Shown: piece by piece, positions 51,210-59,636 of the stretch | How the letters are laid out: each line of letters starts with the position of its first letter | Position numbering within the stretch: position 1 is the first letter of the stretch | Translations under genes and position numbers: made by a program | Assembly: GCF_030268885.1 (NCBI RefSeq) | Contig: NZ_BSSA01000001.1 | Location: 496,001-560,000 of the forward strand | Source of the DNA: Kitasatospora phosalacinea | Lineage (GTDB): Bacteria > Actinomycetota > Actinomycetes > Streptomycetales > Streptomycetaceae | Length of the DNA stretch: 64,000 nt | Direction: 5' to 3' | Notes under the pieces: generated by a model | Told to the model about the DNA's origin: nothing | Database searches by the model: none | The model's input: only the letters and a program-made list of their open reading frames with translations

Positions 51210-52531
51210 GGGGCGTCCTCCAGCAGGCCGGGGGCGGCGCCGGTGCGCAGGGCGGCCAGTTGGTCGTCGGCCGGGCAGCGGCCGCGGGCCGGGTAGCGTT
51301 CGGCGAACTCGACCAGGTCGGTGCGGAGCGGGCTGCCCCGGCGGGCCAGCGAGCGCTCGGCGGCGGCGAAGCACAGCAGGGCGGCGCGGCGCAGGTCCGG
51401 GTCGGCCATGCCGAGGGCGGCGGCGCGGCGCCACAGGCCCGAGCGCGGGGCGCGGCTGCCCGCGTGGCCGAGCCGTTCCAGGGCGGCGCGGGCCTCGTCG
51501 GCGGCCCGCGGGTCGTCCATCAGCGCGCTGACCAGCGCCAGCGGCACCCGCCAGCCCTCGCCGGGCTGGGCGTCCATCATCCGCAGCTCCAGGTGGCCGC
51601 GCGGCCGCACCGGCGGGAACAGCGTGGTGCGGTGGTACTCCAGGTCGGCCAGCGCGGCGGGCCGCTCGCCCCCGTCGCGCAGCCAGCCGCGGAAGGTCAG
51701 CCCGGCCGGTGCGTCCCAGGGCAGCCCGTCCGGGCGGCGCACGCACAGCAGTGCGGCGTCCAGCACGTAGTGCGTCCAGGCGGTGCGCGGGTCGGCGGTG
51801 GGCGGCGGGGCCAGCGTGCGGGAGGGGTCCATCCGGGACCAGACCAGCTGCCGGGTCGACTTCCAGCCGGTCGGACGGCCCTCCAGCAGCGGCGAGTTGG
51901 CGAACGCGCCGACCAGCACCGGCCCCAGCTCGTGCACCAGGCGCCAGCGCTCGACGTGGTCGGCCTCCGTCCCGGCGTCCACGCAGACCTGCACGGAGGC
52001 GGTGCCGGTCATCATGATCCGGCCCCACGGGCCGCCGCGGTCGAAGTAGCGCTCCATCGCCCGGTAGCGCGGATGGGCGGCCTGCATCCGCCGCTCGCGG
52101 TCCATCGGGTCGGTGCCGCTGCCGGTCAGCCGCAGGCCCTCGGCGGCCAGCGCCGCCCGCAGCACCGCCTGGTCGGCGCTCAGCCCGGCCGCGCAGTCGG
52201 CCGGATCGGCGGCGGGCGGGGAGCTGAGCTCGACCTGCCCGCCGGGTTCGTGCGTCAGCCGCGAGCCCGCCGGGAACACCGGGCCGTCGGCCGAGTCGGG
52301 CAGCGCCGCCAGCGCGGCCGCCACCCGGTCGGGGTCCACCGGTACGCCGGGACATCGGACGTCGTGGACGAACCACTCCGCCTCCACCCCGACCAGCGCC
52401 GGGGGCCCGATCTTGAAGCAGATGGCCCCCAGGTGGCGTTCGGCCGACGCCTCGGTCAACTCCGCCCGAAGCGTCACGCTGTGTATCGGGTCGGGGGCCG
52501 GTGCGGCCTGCTGCGGACGTACGGATGTCAC
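51203..52531 (-). CDS. egtA: EgtA, glutamate-cysteine ligase
   Basis: A 442-residue ATP-dependent ligase making gamma-glutamylcysteine. Substrate/metal region VGVEAEWFVHD, HEPGGQVELSSPP, GPWGRIMMTGTASVQVCVD and RGHLELRMMDAQPG are typical of EgtA. GTG 52531 overlaps the stop of the PLP-lyase gene as GTGA. The cell may use the product only for ergothioneine, since actinomycetes rely on mycothiol rather than glutathione. Confidence 0.94.
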   Translation of the reverse strand: MTSVRPQQAAPAPDPIHSVTLRAELTEASAERHLGAICFKIGPPALVGVEAEWFVHDVRCPGVPVDPDRVAAALAALPDSADGPVFPAGSRLTHEPGGQVELSSPPAADPADCAAGLSADQAVLRAALAAEGLRLTGSGTDPMDRERRMQAAHPRYRAMERYFDRGGPWGRIMMTGTASVQVCVDAGTEADHVERWRLVHELGPVLVGAFANSPLLEGRPTGWKSTRQLVWSRMDPSRTLAPPPTADPRTAWTHYVLDAALLCVRRPDGLPWDAPAGLTFRGWLRDGGERPAALADLEYHRTTLFPPVRPRGHLELRMMDAQPGEGWRVPLALVSALMDDPRAADEARAALERLGHAGSRAPRSGLWRRAAALGMADPDLRRAALLCFAAAERSLARRGSPLRTDLVEFAERYPARGRCPADDQLAALRTGAAPGLLEDAPC

Positions 52532-53727
52532 CGGGTTTCACCATCCCTCGGTTCGCGACTTGAGCCCGGTTGTTCCTGCTCAGTCTGCTCCGGGGCAAAC
52601 CTCGGTGCCGCCCGAGCCGACATTTCGCAGGTCAGGCGGGTGAGTGCGGTGCGCAGGCGGTCCAGCGGCAGGGCGAAATTCAGCCGCAGCCGCCCGGAAC
52701 CGGCCGTTCCGAAATCGGACCCGTCCGCCAGCTCGACGTGACAGCGGGTGAGCAGCTCCTCCCGGGTGCCGAGCCCCGCCCCGTCCAGCCACAGCAGGTA
52801 CGAGCTCTGCGGACGGGCCAGCACCGCACCGCCCAACGCGGCCGTCGCCAGCTCCCGGGCCCGCACCAGGTGCGCCAGCGCGGCGTCCAGCCACGGCCCG
52901 CCCTCGGCCAGCGCCGCCCGCTGCGCGACCGCGCCCAGCAGGCCCCCCTCCCACAGCCCGAAGCCCGCCATCACCGCCGTCAGCCGCTCCCGCAGCCCCG
53001 CGTCCGGCACCAGGGCGATACAGCTCGGCAGGCCCGAGACGTTGAAGGTCTTGCCCACCGAGTTCAGCGTCACCACGTTCGCCGCCCCGCCGGTCACCGC
53101 CACCGCGACCGGCTGCGGCACGCCCGCGTCCGGGTGCCGCAGGTCGCCGTGCACCTCGTCCGAGACCAGCAGCCCCGGCCCGGCCGCCGCGGCCAGCGCC
53201 CGGACGTCGCCCGCCGACCAGATCCGCCCGGACGGGTTGTGCGGGCTGCTCAGCAGCACCAGGCCCGGGCGGGACGCGGCGACGTCGGCCAGCGGCAGCC
53301 GGTACGGGTCGGCCGGGTCGCCGGTCTCCAGCAGCGGCAGCTCCCGGGTCGCCACCCTCGCGGCCCGGCAGACCCGCGCGAAACCGCCCCACTCCGGCGT
53401 CACGAACACCGCCGGGCCCGGCAGCGGACGCACCGCCTCCACCAGCAGCCGCACCGCCGTGCCCGGGGCGAACGGCAGCAGCATCACCCACCGCGGATCC
53501 ACCTCCACCCCGTGCCGCCGCCGGTACCAGTCGGCGACCAGCACCCGGTCCGCGGCCTCCGCCACCGGGTACCCGAACGCCGGGTGCCCCGCCCGCGCCC
53601 GCAGCGCCGCCCCCACCGCGGCCGGGCCCGGCAGGTCCATGTCCGCCACCCCCATGGCGATCCGACCCGCCCCCGCCCGCGCCCACTTCGCACTGCCCGT
53701 CCCCGCCCGCGAGAACCGCTCGAACAC
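52528..53727 (-). CDS. MalY/PatB-type PLP-dependent C-S lyase, probable last ergothioneine step
   Basis: A 399-residue fold-type I PLP enzyme of the MalY/PatB (cystathionine beta-lyase) class: LLSSPHNPSGRIW, VSDEVHGDLRHP (Asp for the pyridine ring) and the PLP lysine in LNSVGKTFNVSG. It is the first gene of the egt operon and overlaps egtA by 4 bases. The pathway needs a lyase that cleaves hercynylcysteine sulfoxide (EgtE); the characterised mycobacterial EgtE is of a different PLP subfamily (class V-like). The position strongly suggests this is the functional substitute. ATG 53727; a basic N-terminus, no signal. Confidence 0.85.
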   Translation of the reverse strand: MFERFSRAGTGSAKWARAGAGRIAMGVADMDLPGPAAVGAALRARAGHPAFGYPVAEAADRVLVADWYRRRHGVEVDPRWVMLLPFAPGTAVRLLVEAVRPLPGPAVFVTPEWGGFARVCRAARVATRELPLLETGDPADPYRLPLADVAASRPGLVLLSSPHNPSGRIWSAGDVRALAAAAGPGLLVSDEVHGDLRHPDAGVPQPVAVAVTGGAANVVTLNSVGKTFNVSGLPSCIALVPDAGLRERLTAVMAGFGLWEGGLLGAVAQRAALAEGGPWLDAALAHLVRARELATAALGGAVLARPQSSYLLWLDGAGLGTREELLTRCHVELADGSDFGTAGSGRLRLNFALPLDRLRTALTRLTCEMSARAAPRFAPEQTEQEQPGSSREPRDGETR

Positions 53728-53924
53728 CGGGTGCTCCCTCCGACGCCGTCCCCCTCACGCTAGTGCTGCGGCTGGCTCCTGCGGAGGGTGGACCGCGGCG
53801 GACGAAACCCCGAAAGGTTAAGCGATACGTGTTGCTCACCTTGCGACGAGTGAAGCAGAAGGCCCGATATTACTTAAACTTTGCTTAACCATTATCGTTT
53901 TTCGGAAACGCGTCCGGAATGTCT

Positions 53925-53938
53925 GGACAACGTTGTCC
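53925..53938. promoter_or_regulatory. 14-bp perfect palindrome in an AT-rich promoter
   Basis: GGACAACGTTGTCC lies in the divergent region 53728-54015, which is much more AT-rich than the rest (53819-53910 includes CTTAAACTTTGCTTAACC). It is 78 bases before the start at 54016. It probably controls that gene or the egt operon; no regulator is adjacent. Confidence 0.55.
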
Positions 53939-54015
53939 GGGGCCACGCAGACTGGACGCACCGATCGCACTCGTGGCCGAACCGCGGTAGGCCGGACCCA
54001 CCCTGCGAGGACCTC

Positions 54016-54363
54016 ATGCCCAAGAACGGCACCGCCATCTACCTGCGCTGTTATCCGGAGGACCACTGGGAGATGCTGTCCCACCGCCGCGCCCTGGAGG
54101 ACCTGGCCGACCGCTCCGGCCTGGCCCGCCCGATCCTCTACCTGGACAACGGCACCCGCTCCACCGAATGCGCCCCCCGCCTGGAGCACCTGCTCGCCGA
54201 CATCGCCGCCGGTTGGGTCGACACCGTCCTGATCCCCGGCACCTGGGTCTTCGCCCTCTGCCCGGAGACCGCCCGCGCCACCGCCGACCGCCTCCGCGCC
54301 GCCGGGGCCCACCTGGTCGAGATGGCCTCGCCCCGCAGCCGCGCCGTCCTGCAGGCCGTCTGA
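54016..54363 (+). CDS. Small serine-recombinase-fold protein without catalytic serine
   Basis: A 115-residue protein resembling the resolvase N-terminal domain: AIYLRCYPEDHWEML in place of Y-x-R-x-S, then LEDLADRSGLARPILYLDNG, LLADIAAGWVDTVLIPGT and RLRAAGAHLVEM. The catalytic Ser is replaced (Y-L-R-C-Y) and no DNA-binding C-terminus follows. It is therefore unlikely to recombine DNA; it may be a repurposed regulatory protein. ATG 54016 has GAGGA upstream. Confidence 0.75.
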   Translation: MPKNGTAIYLRCYPEDHWEMLSHRRALEDLADRSGLARPILYLDNGTRSTECAPRLEHLLADIAAGWVDTVLIPGTWVFALCPETARATADRLRAAGAHLVEMASPRSRAVLQAV

Positions 54364-54478
54364 ACGGCGCGGCCCGCGCGAGGCGCGCCCGTCCGAGGGG
54401 CGACCGCGCGAGGTGTGACCGGGGTCACGTGGAAAGGGTGACACGGGGCTGTCGCCGCACCCTGCCACCGTCTGTGCC

Positions 54479-55498
54479 ATGACGCACCCCGCCACCACCG
54501 GCCCCGCCCACGCCACGCCCCCCACCACCGGCCCCGACGCCTACGACGCCCACCCCCTGCGCGAGCACCTGGTCGACCTCGACCGCCTCGACGAGACGCT
54601 CGCCTTCAACCGGGCCTTCGAGCGGGCCGCGGGCAGCCGCCCCGCCCGCCGGGGTCCGCTCGACGCCGCCACCCTCGCCCTGCTGCGCCGCAACCGCCTC
54701 GGCGGCGACACCCCGCCCCGCCGCCTCCCGCAGGCCCGCGACCGGCGCCTCCCGTCCGGCGTCGGGGTCCGCGTCCTCGACCCCGGTGCGCCCGAGGGCG
54801 TCCTGCTGCACCTGCACGGCGGCGGCTGGGCGTTCGGCTCCGCCGACGGGCAGGACGAACGGCTCTGGGAACTCGCCCGCCGGACCCGCCTCGCCGTCGT
54901 CAGCGTCGACTACCGCCTCGCCCCCGAACACCCCCACCCCGCCGGACCGGACGACTGCGAAGCCGCCGCCCGCTGGCTCGCCGAGCACGCCGAGGCCGAG
55001 TTCGGCACCCGCCGCCTGCTGATCGGCGGCGAATCCGCCGGAGCCCACCTCGCCGTCCTCACCCTGCTGCGCCTGCGCGACGGCGGCCTCCCCGGCGCCT
55101 ACCGCGCCGCGCACCTCGCCTTCGGCCCCTACGACCTGGCCATGACCCCCAGCCAACGCGACTTCGGCGATCGCCCGTTGCTCAGCAACACCCGCAGCCT
55201 GCAAGGGAGTTACGAGATGTACAGCCCCGGCACCGGCCCCGCGGAGCGCCGCGACCCCGGGCTCTCCCCGCTGTACGCCGACCTCACCGGACTCCCGCCC
55301 GCCCGCCTCGTGGTCGGCACCGAGGACCCGCTGCTGGACGACTCCGTCCTGCTCGCCCGCCGCTGGCAGGACGCCGGGGGCACGGCCCGCCTCGACGTCG
55401 TCGCGGGCGCGATGCACGGCTTCACGCTCTACCCGCTCACCGTCACCGCCCGCGAACGCGACCGCGAGGCCGGGTTCCTCACCGCCGCGGGGCGGTAA
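54479..55498 (+). CDS. Alpha/beta hydrolase (HSL-type esterase)
   Basis: A 339-residue esterase: oxyanion LLHLHGGGWAFGS, VSVDYRLAPEHPHPAGPDD, nucleophile LIGGESAGAHLA, Asp in VVGTEDPLLDD and His in AGAMHGFTLYP. The N-terminal 60 residues are a cap/linker. It is cytoplasmic. Its TAA is part of the TAAGGT that precedes the WYL gene, so the two are close but probably transcribed separately. Confidence 0.9.
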   Translation: MTHPATTGPAHATPPTTGPDAYDAHPLREHLVDLDRLDETLAFNRAFERAAGSRPARRGPLDAATLALLRRNRLGGDTPPRRLPQARDRRLPSGVGVRVLDPGAPEGVLLHLHGGGWAFGSADGQDERLWELARRTRLAVVSVDYRLAPEHPHPAGPDDCEAAARWLAEHAEAEFGTRRLLIGGESAGAHLAVLTLLRLRDGGLPGAYRAAHLAFGPYDLAMTPSQRDFGDRPLLSNTRSLQGSYEMYSPGTGPAERRDPGLSPLYADLTGLPPARLVVGTEDPLLDDSVLLARRWQDAGGTARLDVVAGAMHGFTLYPLTVTARERDREAGFLTAAGR

Positions 55499-55508
55499 GG
55501 TCCCCCGG

Positions 55509-56222
55509 GTGAACCGAACGGCCCGACTGTACGCCCTGGTCGAGGAGCTGCGCGCCGCCGCGCCCCGACCGCTGACCGTCGCCCGCCTCGCCGCCAGGTT
55601 CGAGGTCGCCACCCGCACCGTCCAGCGCGACCTGCAGGCCCTGACGGCCGCCGGCCTCCCCGTCCGCGCCACCACCGGACGGGGCGGCGGCTGGTCCATC
55701 GACCCCCGCACCACCCTCCCGCCCGTCCGGTTCACCGAACAGGAGGCCGCCGCCCTCACCGTCGCCCTCGCCGCCACCGGCCACGGCACCCCGTACGCCG
55801 CCGCGGCCCGCACCGCCGCCCAGAAGCTCGCCGCCGTCCTGCCCGAACCCGCCGCCGCCACCGCCCGCGACCTCGCCCGCCGGATCGTCGCCCTCCCCGC
55901 CGCCCCCGAACCCGTCGCCACCGCCCGGGCCGCCGTCGAGCACGCCCTCGCCGCGGGCACCGTGCTGCGGCTGCGCTACGCCGACGCCGCCGGACGGGAG
56001 AGCGAACGGCTGGTCGAACCGGCCGGGCTGCTCACCGCGGGCGGCCACTGGTACCTGATCGCCTGGTGCCGCACCCGCCGGGCCGGACGCGGCTTCCGGC
56101 TCGACCGGATCACCGCCGCCGACCCGACCGCCGAACCCGCCGGGCGGCACGACCTCGCCGCCCTGCTGCGCGGCTCCGCGGCGGCGGACGCCCGACCGGC
56201 CGCCGCGCTCGACGCGCTGTGA
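55509..56222 (+). CDS. WYL-domain transcriptional regulator
   Basis: A 237-residue regulator. A DeoR-like HTH (RLYALVEELRAAAPRPLTVA, then RFEVATRTVQRDLQALTAAG) is followed by a WYL domain (RLVEPAGLLTAGGHWYLIAW, where the motif is H-W-Y-L). WYL domains bind ligands or nucleotides. TAAGGT (55496-55501) seven bases before GTG 55509 suggests leaderless transcription. Confidence 0.9.
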   Translation: MNRTARLYALVEELRAAAPRPLTVARLAARFEVATRTVQRDLQALTAAGLPVRATTGRGGGWSIDPRTTLPPVRFTEQEAAALTVALAATGHGTPYAAAARTAAQKLAAVLPEPAAATARDLARRIVALPAAPEPVATARAAVEHALAAGTVLRLRYADAAGRESERLVEPAGLLTAGGHWYLIAWCRTRRAGRGFRLDRITAADPTAEPAGRHDLAALLRGSAAADARPAAALDAL

Positions 56223-56226
56223 GGGG

Positions 56227-57957
56227 TCAACCCGCGCTCGCCACCGGAGACTTGCGCACGTGCAGGACGCGGGCGTCCAGCGGCAGCGGCTCGTGTCCGG
56301 TCAACTCCAGCCCGGCGTCCGCGAACAGGCGCGCGTAGTGCCCGGCGGTGCGTTCGCGGCCGCCCACGTTGCAGCGCATGTGCAGGTCCCAGGCGGTGGC
56401 CAGCGAGGGGGAGCCGTCCTCGGGCAGCAGGCGCTCGACCACCAGCAGGTCCGCGTGCGGCGGCATCGCGGCGGCGAGGTGGCGCAGGATCTCCCGGCAG
56501 CGGTCGTCGTCCCAGTCGTGCAGCACCCGCGACAGCAGGTACACGTCCCCGCCCGGCGGCACGTCCGCGAACCCGCCCGCCCGGCAGTCGACCCGGGCCC
56601 CGCAGCCCGCGCCGTCCAGGAACGCCCGGGCCGCGTCCGCGACGTGGCGGCGCTCCAGCAGGACGCCGCGCAGCGCGGGGTGCGCGGTCAGCAGGCGGGC
56701 CAGCAGCTCGCCGGTGCCGCCCGCGAGGTCGACCACCGTGCGCGGCGCGCCCGCGGCGGCCGCGGCGGCCGCCGCCCGGACCACCGGGTGGCCCGGCAGC
56801 GGGTCGAACATCCGGCTGCTCGCCGCCATCGAGCGGTCGAACAGCTCCGCCAGCCGGGGATCGCGGGCGAAGTGGTCGAAGTGGTTCTCGCCGAACAGCC
56901 GGTCGAAGGCCACCCGGCCGGTCCGCACCGTCCACGCCAACTCGCCGAAGGAGCGGTAGAACGGGCCCGCGTACAGCAGGGACAGCGGCCGCAGCGAACC
57001 CGCCGCCCCCGCCCGCAGCAACTCCCCCGCCGGGGCCAGCCGGAAGCCCGCGCCGTCCTGCACCACCGTGCCCAGCGCGGCCAGGTAGCGCAGCAGCGAC
57101 CGCAGGGTCTCCGGGTCCGCACCCACCGCCGCCGCCAACTCCTCGGCACTGCGCGGCTGGTGCGCCTCCATCGCCTCCGGGACGCCCAACTCGGCGAAGG
57201 CGCCCAGGGCCTGGGTCGTCCACGCGCCGGTCAGCTGCCGCAGCAGCACCTCGGCGGGCTGCCCGGAGCGGTGGCGGGCCAGGTGCTCGGCCAGCAACTC
57301 CCGGTGGTCGCCCGGCGCGTACAGCTCGATCCGCGGACAGTCGGCCTTCGCACCGGCGGGCGCCGTGAAGTACAGCACCGTGCCGTCCTCGTGCGGGTTG
57401 TAGCCGCCGCCGTCCGGCCGCGCGCCGTGCCGGTCCAGCAGCGCGCACAGGCCGCGCAGCACCAGCGGGTCGGGGCGCACCACCTCGAAGCCGAGGTGCG
57501 CCTCGTGCTGCAACGCCCGTTCGTGTGCGGCGAGTTCGCCCAGGTCCGAGCCCGGCGGCACGGTCAGTGCGAACACCTCGACCGCCCGGTCCTCCCCGTC
57601 CGCGCCCGTCACGGCGGGCCGCAGGATGCCGACCTCCAGCCCGGCCGCGTCCCGGCCGTGCCGGGCGGCCAGCCGCTCCCGCACCACCGTGCTCGGCCGC
57701 GGCGCCTCCCGTGCCGCCAGCCCGGCCCCGGCGAGCAGCCGGTGCAGCGCGTCGGCGTCCGGCGGGAAGACCAGCAGCCCGGTGTGCGCGAAACGGCAGC
57801 GGTCGGTCAGTGCGCGCAGCTCGACGCCGTCCAGGCCCGGCAGCAGGGCGCCCAGCAGGGCGGCGGTGTCGTGGCGGCGGGCGTGGTCGGCCGCCGCCCG
57901 GAGCAGTTCCGCATCGGTGGCGGCCGCGGGCGCGGCCGCGAGGGTGGTCGTGCTCAT
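56227..57957 (-). CDS. SAM-dependent O-methyltransferase with unusual N-terminal domain
   Basis: A 576-residue protein. Residues about 1-205 form an N-terminal domain with possible metal-binding histidines (RFAHTGLLVFPPDAD, LQHEAHLGFEV, YNPHEDGTVLYF) resembling a vicinal-oxygen-chelate or DUF1338-like fold. Residues about 240-576 are a plant-type O-methyltransferase: dimerisation helices, VVDLAGGTGELLARLL (SAM loop), LSRVLHDWDDDRC and ERTAGHYARLFADAGLE. Such methyltransferases usually modify natural products. No cluster is adjacent. ATG 57957 has GAGGA upstream. Confidence 0.83.
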   Translation of the reverse strand: MSTTTLAAAPAAATDAELLRAAADHARRHDTAALLGALLPGLDGVELRALTDRCRFAHTGLLVFPPDADALHRLLAGAGLAAREAPRPSTVVRERLAARHGRDAAGLEVGILRPAVTGADGEDRAVEVFALTVPPGSDLGELAAHERALQHEAHLGFEVVRPDPLVLRGLCALLDRHGARPDGGGYNPHEDGTVLYFTAPAGAKADCPRIELYAPGDHRELLAEHLARHRSGQPAEVLLRQLTGAWTTQALGAFAELGVPEAMEAHQPRSAEELAAAVGADPETLRSLLRYLAALGTVVQDGAGFRLAPAGELLRAGAAGSLRPLSLLYAGPFYRSFGELAWTVRTGRVAFDRLFGENHFDHFARDPRLAELFDRSMAASSRMFDPLPGHPVVRAAAAAAAAGAPRTVVDLAGGTGELLARLLTAHPALRGVLLERRHVADAARAFLDGAGCGARVDCRAGGFADVPPGGDVYLLSRVLHDWDDDRCREILRHLAAAMPPHADLLVVERLLPEDGSPSLATAWDLHMRCNVGGRERTAGHYARLFADAGLELTGHEPLPLDARVLHVRKSPVASAG

Positions 57958-58139
57958 GCTGGGGGAGTCCTCGCGGTAGAAGGGTGATGCGTAGGCGAAA
58001 CGTTTCTGGAGGCGGAGGGACGTGCGCCGACCGGACGGGGGACACCCCGCGCGGGGGACGGGCGGGGCCCGGCGGCGCGGCGCGGCCGCATCGTGGCGGT
58101 GCGACAGCGCCTACGACGGACACCGCACCCCCGAAGAGA

Positions 58140-58156
58140 TCTGACGGACCGTCAGA
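58140..58156. promoter_or_regulatory. 17-bp perfect palindrome, candidate operator
   Basis: TCTGACGG-A-CCGTCAGA lies in the 391-base divergent region (57958-58348) between the methyltransferase and acetyltransferase genes. The rest of that region shows no gene. No regulator gene is adjacent. Confidence 0.6.
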
Positions 58157-58348
58157 CCCGGTGATCCTAACCGCCGCCGGAGCGCCCCTCCGCCCCGCTT
58201 CACCCGATTGGCCCGACCGTCCGCCCAGGTCACCGCCCCGCCGTACCGGAACCGCCTCCGTCCCCGGGGCACTTCACCCGGGTGCTTCCTCGCGGTGGCC
58301 GGGGAGGACGCGTACCCGTGTGGGCGGCCGCCCCCTATGCTCGCTCCC

Positions 58349-58915
58349 GTGACCGTCGACGACCGCCGCCTGATCCGCCCGGCCACCCCCGCCGACCTGG
58401 AGGACGTGGCCGGGATCTACACCCACTACGTCCGACACACCGTCAGCACCTTCGAAGAGACCCCGCCCCCCGTCGCGCACTGGCACGAGCGGCTGGCCGA
58501 CCTCACCGGCCGCGGCCTGCCCTTCCTGGTCGCCGAGGTCTCCGGACAGGTCGTCGGCTACGCCTACGCCGCTCCCTGGCGCCCCAAGCCCGCCTACCGC
58601 CACACCGCCGAGAACTCCGTCTACCTCTCCCCGCAGCACCTCGGCCGCGGCCACGGCACCGCCCTGCTGCGCGCCCTGGTCGACGCCTGCGCCCGCACCG
58701 AGCTCCGCCAGCTCGTCGCCGTCATCGCCAGCCCCGGCAACGACGCCTCCACCGCCCTGCACCGCCGCCTCGGCTTCACCGACGCCGGCCGCCTCGCCGC
58801 CGTCGGCCACAAGCACGGCCGCTGGATCGACACCCTGCTGATGCAGCTCACCCTCGTCCCGACCCCCACCACCCCGGTCGAGGGGCCCGCCGCGACGAGC
58901 GCCGCGCCGCAGTAG
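58349..58915 (+). CDS. Phosphinothricin/methionine-sulfone N-acetyltransferase-like GNAT
   Basis: A 188-residue acetyltransferase: RLIRPATPADLEDVAGIYTH, VGYAYAAPWRPKPAYRHTAE (the hallmark of PAT), SVYLSPQHLGRGHGTALLRAL (Q/RxxGxG acetyl-CoA loop) and GFTDAGRLAAVGHKHGRW. PAT family members acetylate phosphinothricin or methionine sulfoximine/sulfone; the natural substrate here is unknown. TATGCT (58336-58341) seven bases before GTG 58349 indicates a leaderless start, favouring it over the ATG at 58337. Confidence 0.92.
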   Translation: MTVDDRRLIRPATPADLEDVAGIYTHYVRHTVSTFEETPPPVAHWHERLADLTGRGLPFLVAEVSGQVVGYAYAAPWRPKPAYRHTAENSVYLSPQHLGRGHGTALLRALVDACARTELRQLVAVIASPGNDASTALHRRLGFTDAGRLAAVGHKHGRWIDTLLMQLTLVPTPTTPVEGPAATSAAPQ

Positions 58916-58939
58916 CCGGGGGCGGGCGGGGCGGGTGGC

Positions 58940-59578
58940 CTACAGCGTTCCGGCCTCCGGCCAGTGGGACCAGTGGGTGTTCGGGGCCAGTGCGGGCCGG
59001 TAGCGGGACGGGTCGCCGGAGTCCAGCACCTCGGCGATCAGCCGGAAGGTCTCGTGCTCGCTGGGCATGACGCCCCCGAGGTCCTCCGGCTGGTTCCACT
59101 CGTCGAGCCGGAGCAGCACCGGCAGGTCGGCGGGGAGGCCGGTGCGCAGCTCCGCCGGGTCGGCGAGCAGGAGCGGACGGTGCGCCGGGGCGAGCTGCCG
59201 GAAGACGTCCTGCCAGGGGGTGCCCGGTGCGGCGGGAACGGACAGGGCGGTGCCGCGGACGACCACCGGGGTGCCGCCCGGGTAGCGGCCGGTCCGGTCG
59301 GGGTCGAGCTCCGCCATGTTGTCCACCCGCTCCAGGAACTCGCCGAACCCGGGCTCGCCGTGCGTCAGGCAGTTGCCGAAGCGGTGCACCACGTCGACGA
59401 GGTTCCCGTCGCGCGGGGCGTACCCCAGCAGTTCGGCGACCACGGCCCAGCGGGTGCGGCCGCCGAACAGGTGGAGCCGCTCGGCGACCGGGTAGGAGTA
59501 GCCGTTGTCCAGGTCGGGGAACTCCGCCCGGTCCGCGCAGAGGTCGAACTGGCCGAGGATCGCCGAGGTGGTCGTCAT
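58940..59578 (-). CDS. Conserved protein of unknown function (DUF7003-like)
   Basis: A 212-residue protein opening ILGQFDLCADRAEFPDLDNG, YSYPVAERLHLFGGRTRWAV, then VVHRFGNCLTHGEPG. Homologous-looking sequences occur as small standalone proteins in many bacteria; no catalytic motif is clear. ATG 59578, short gap to the next gene. It is conserved enough in pattern to be a real gene but no function can be given. Confidence 0.75.
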   Translation of the reverse strand: MTTTSAILGQFDLCADRAEFPDLDNGYSYPVAERLHLFGGRTRWAVVAELLGYAPRDGNLVDVVHRFGNCLTHGEPGFGEFLERVDNMAELDPDRTGRYPGGTPVVVRGTALSVPAAPGTPWQDVFRQLAPAHRPLLLADPAELRTGLPADLPVLLRLDEWNQPEDLGGVMPSEHETFRLIAEVLDSGDPSRYRPALAPNTHWSHWPEAGTL

Positions 59579-59636
59579 CGTCCCGGGCTAGGCCCAGCGC
59601 GCCCCGCGCTCGCCGTCGGATCCGCAGGTCAGGTGC

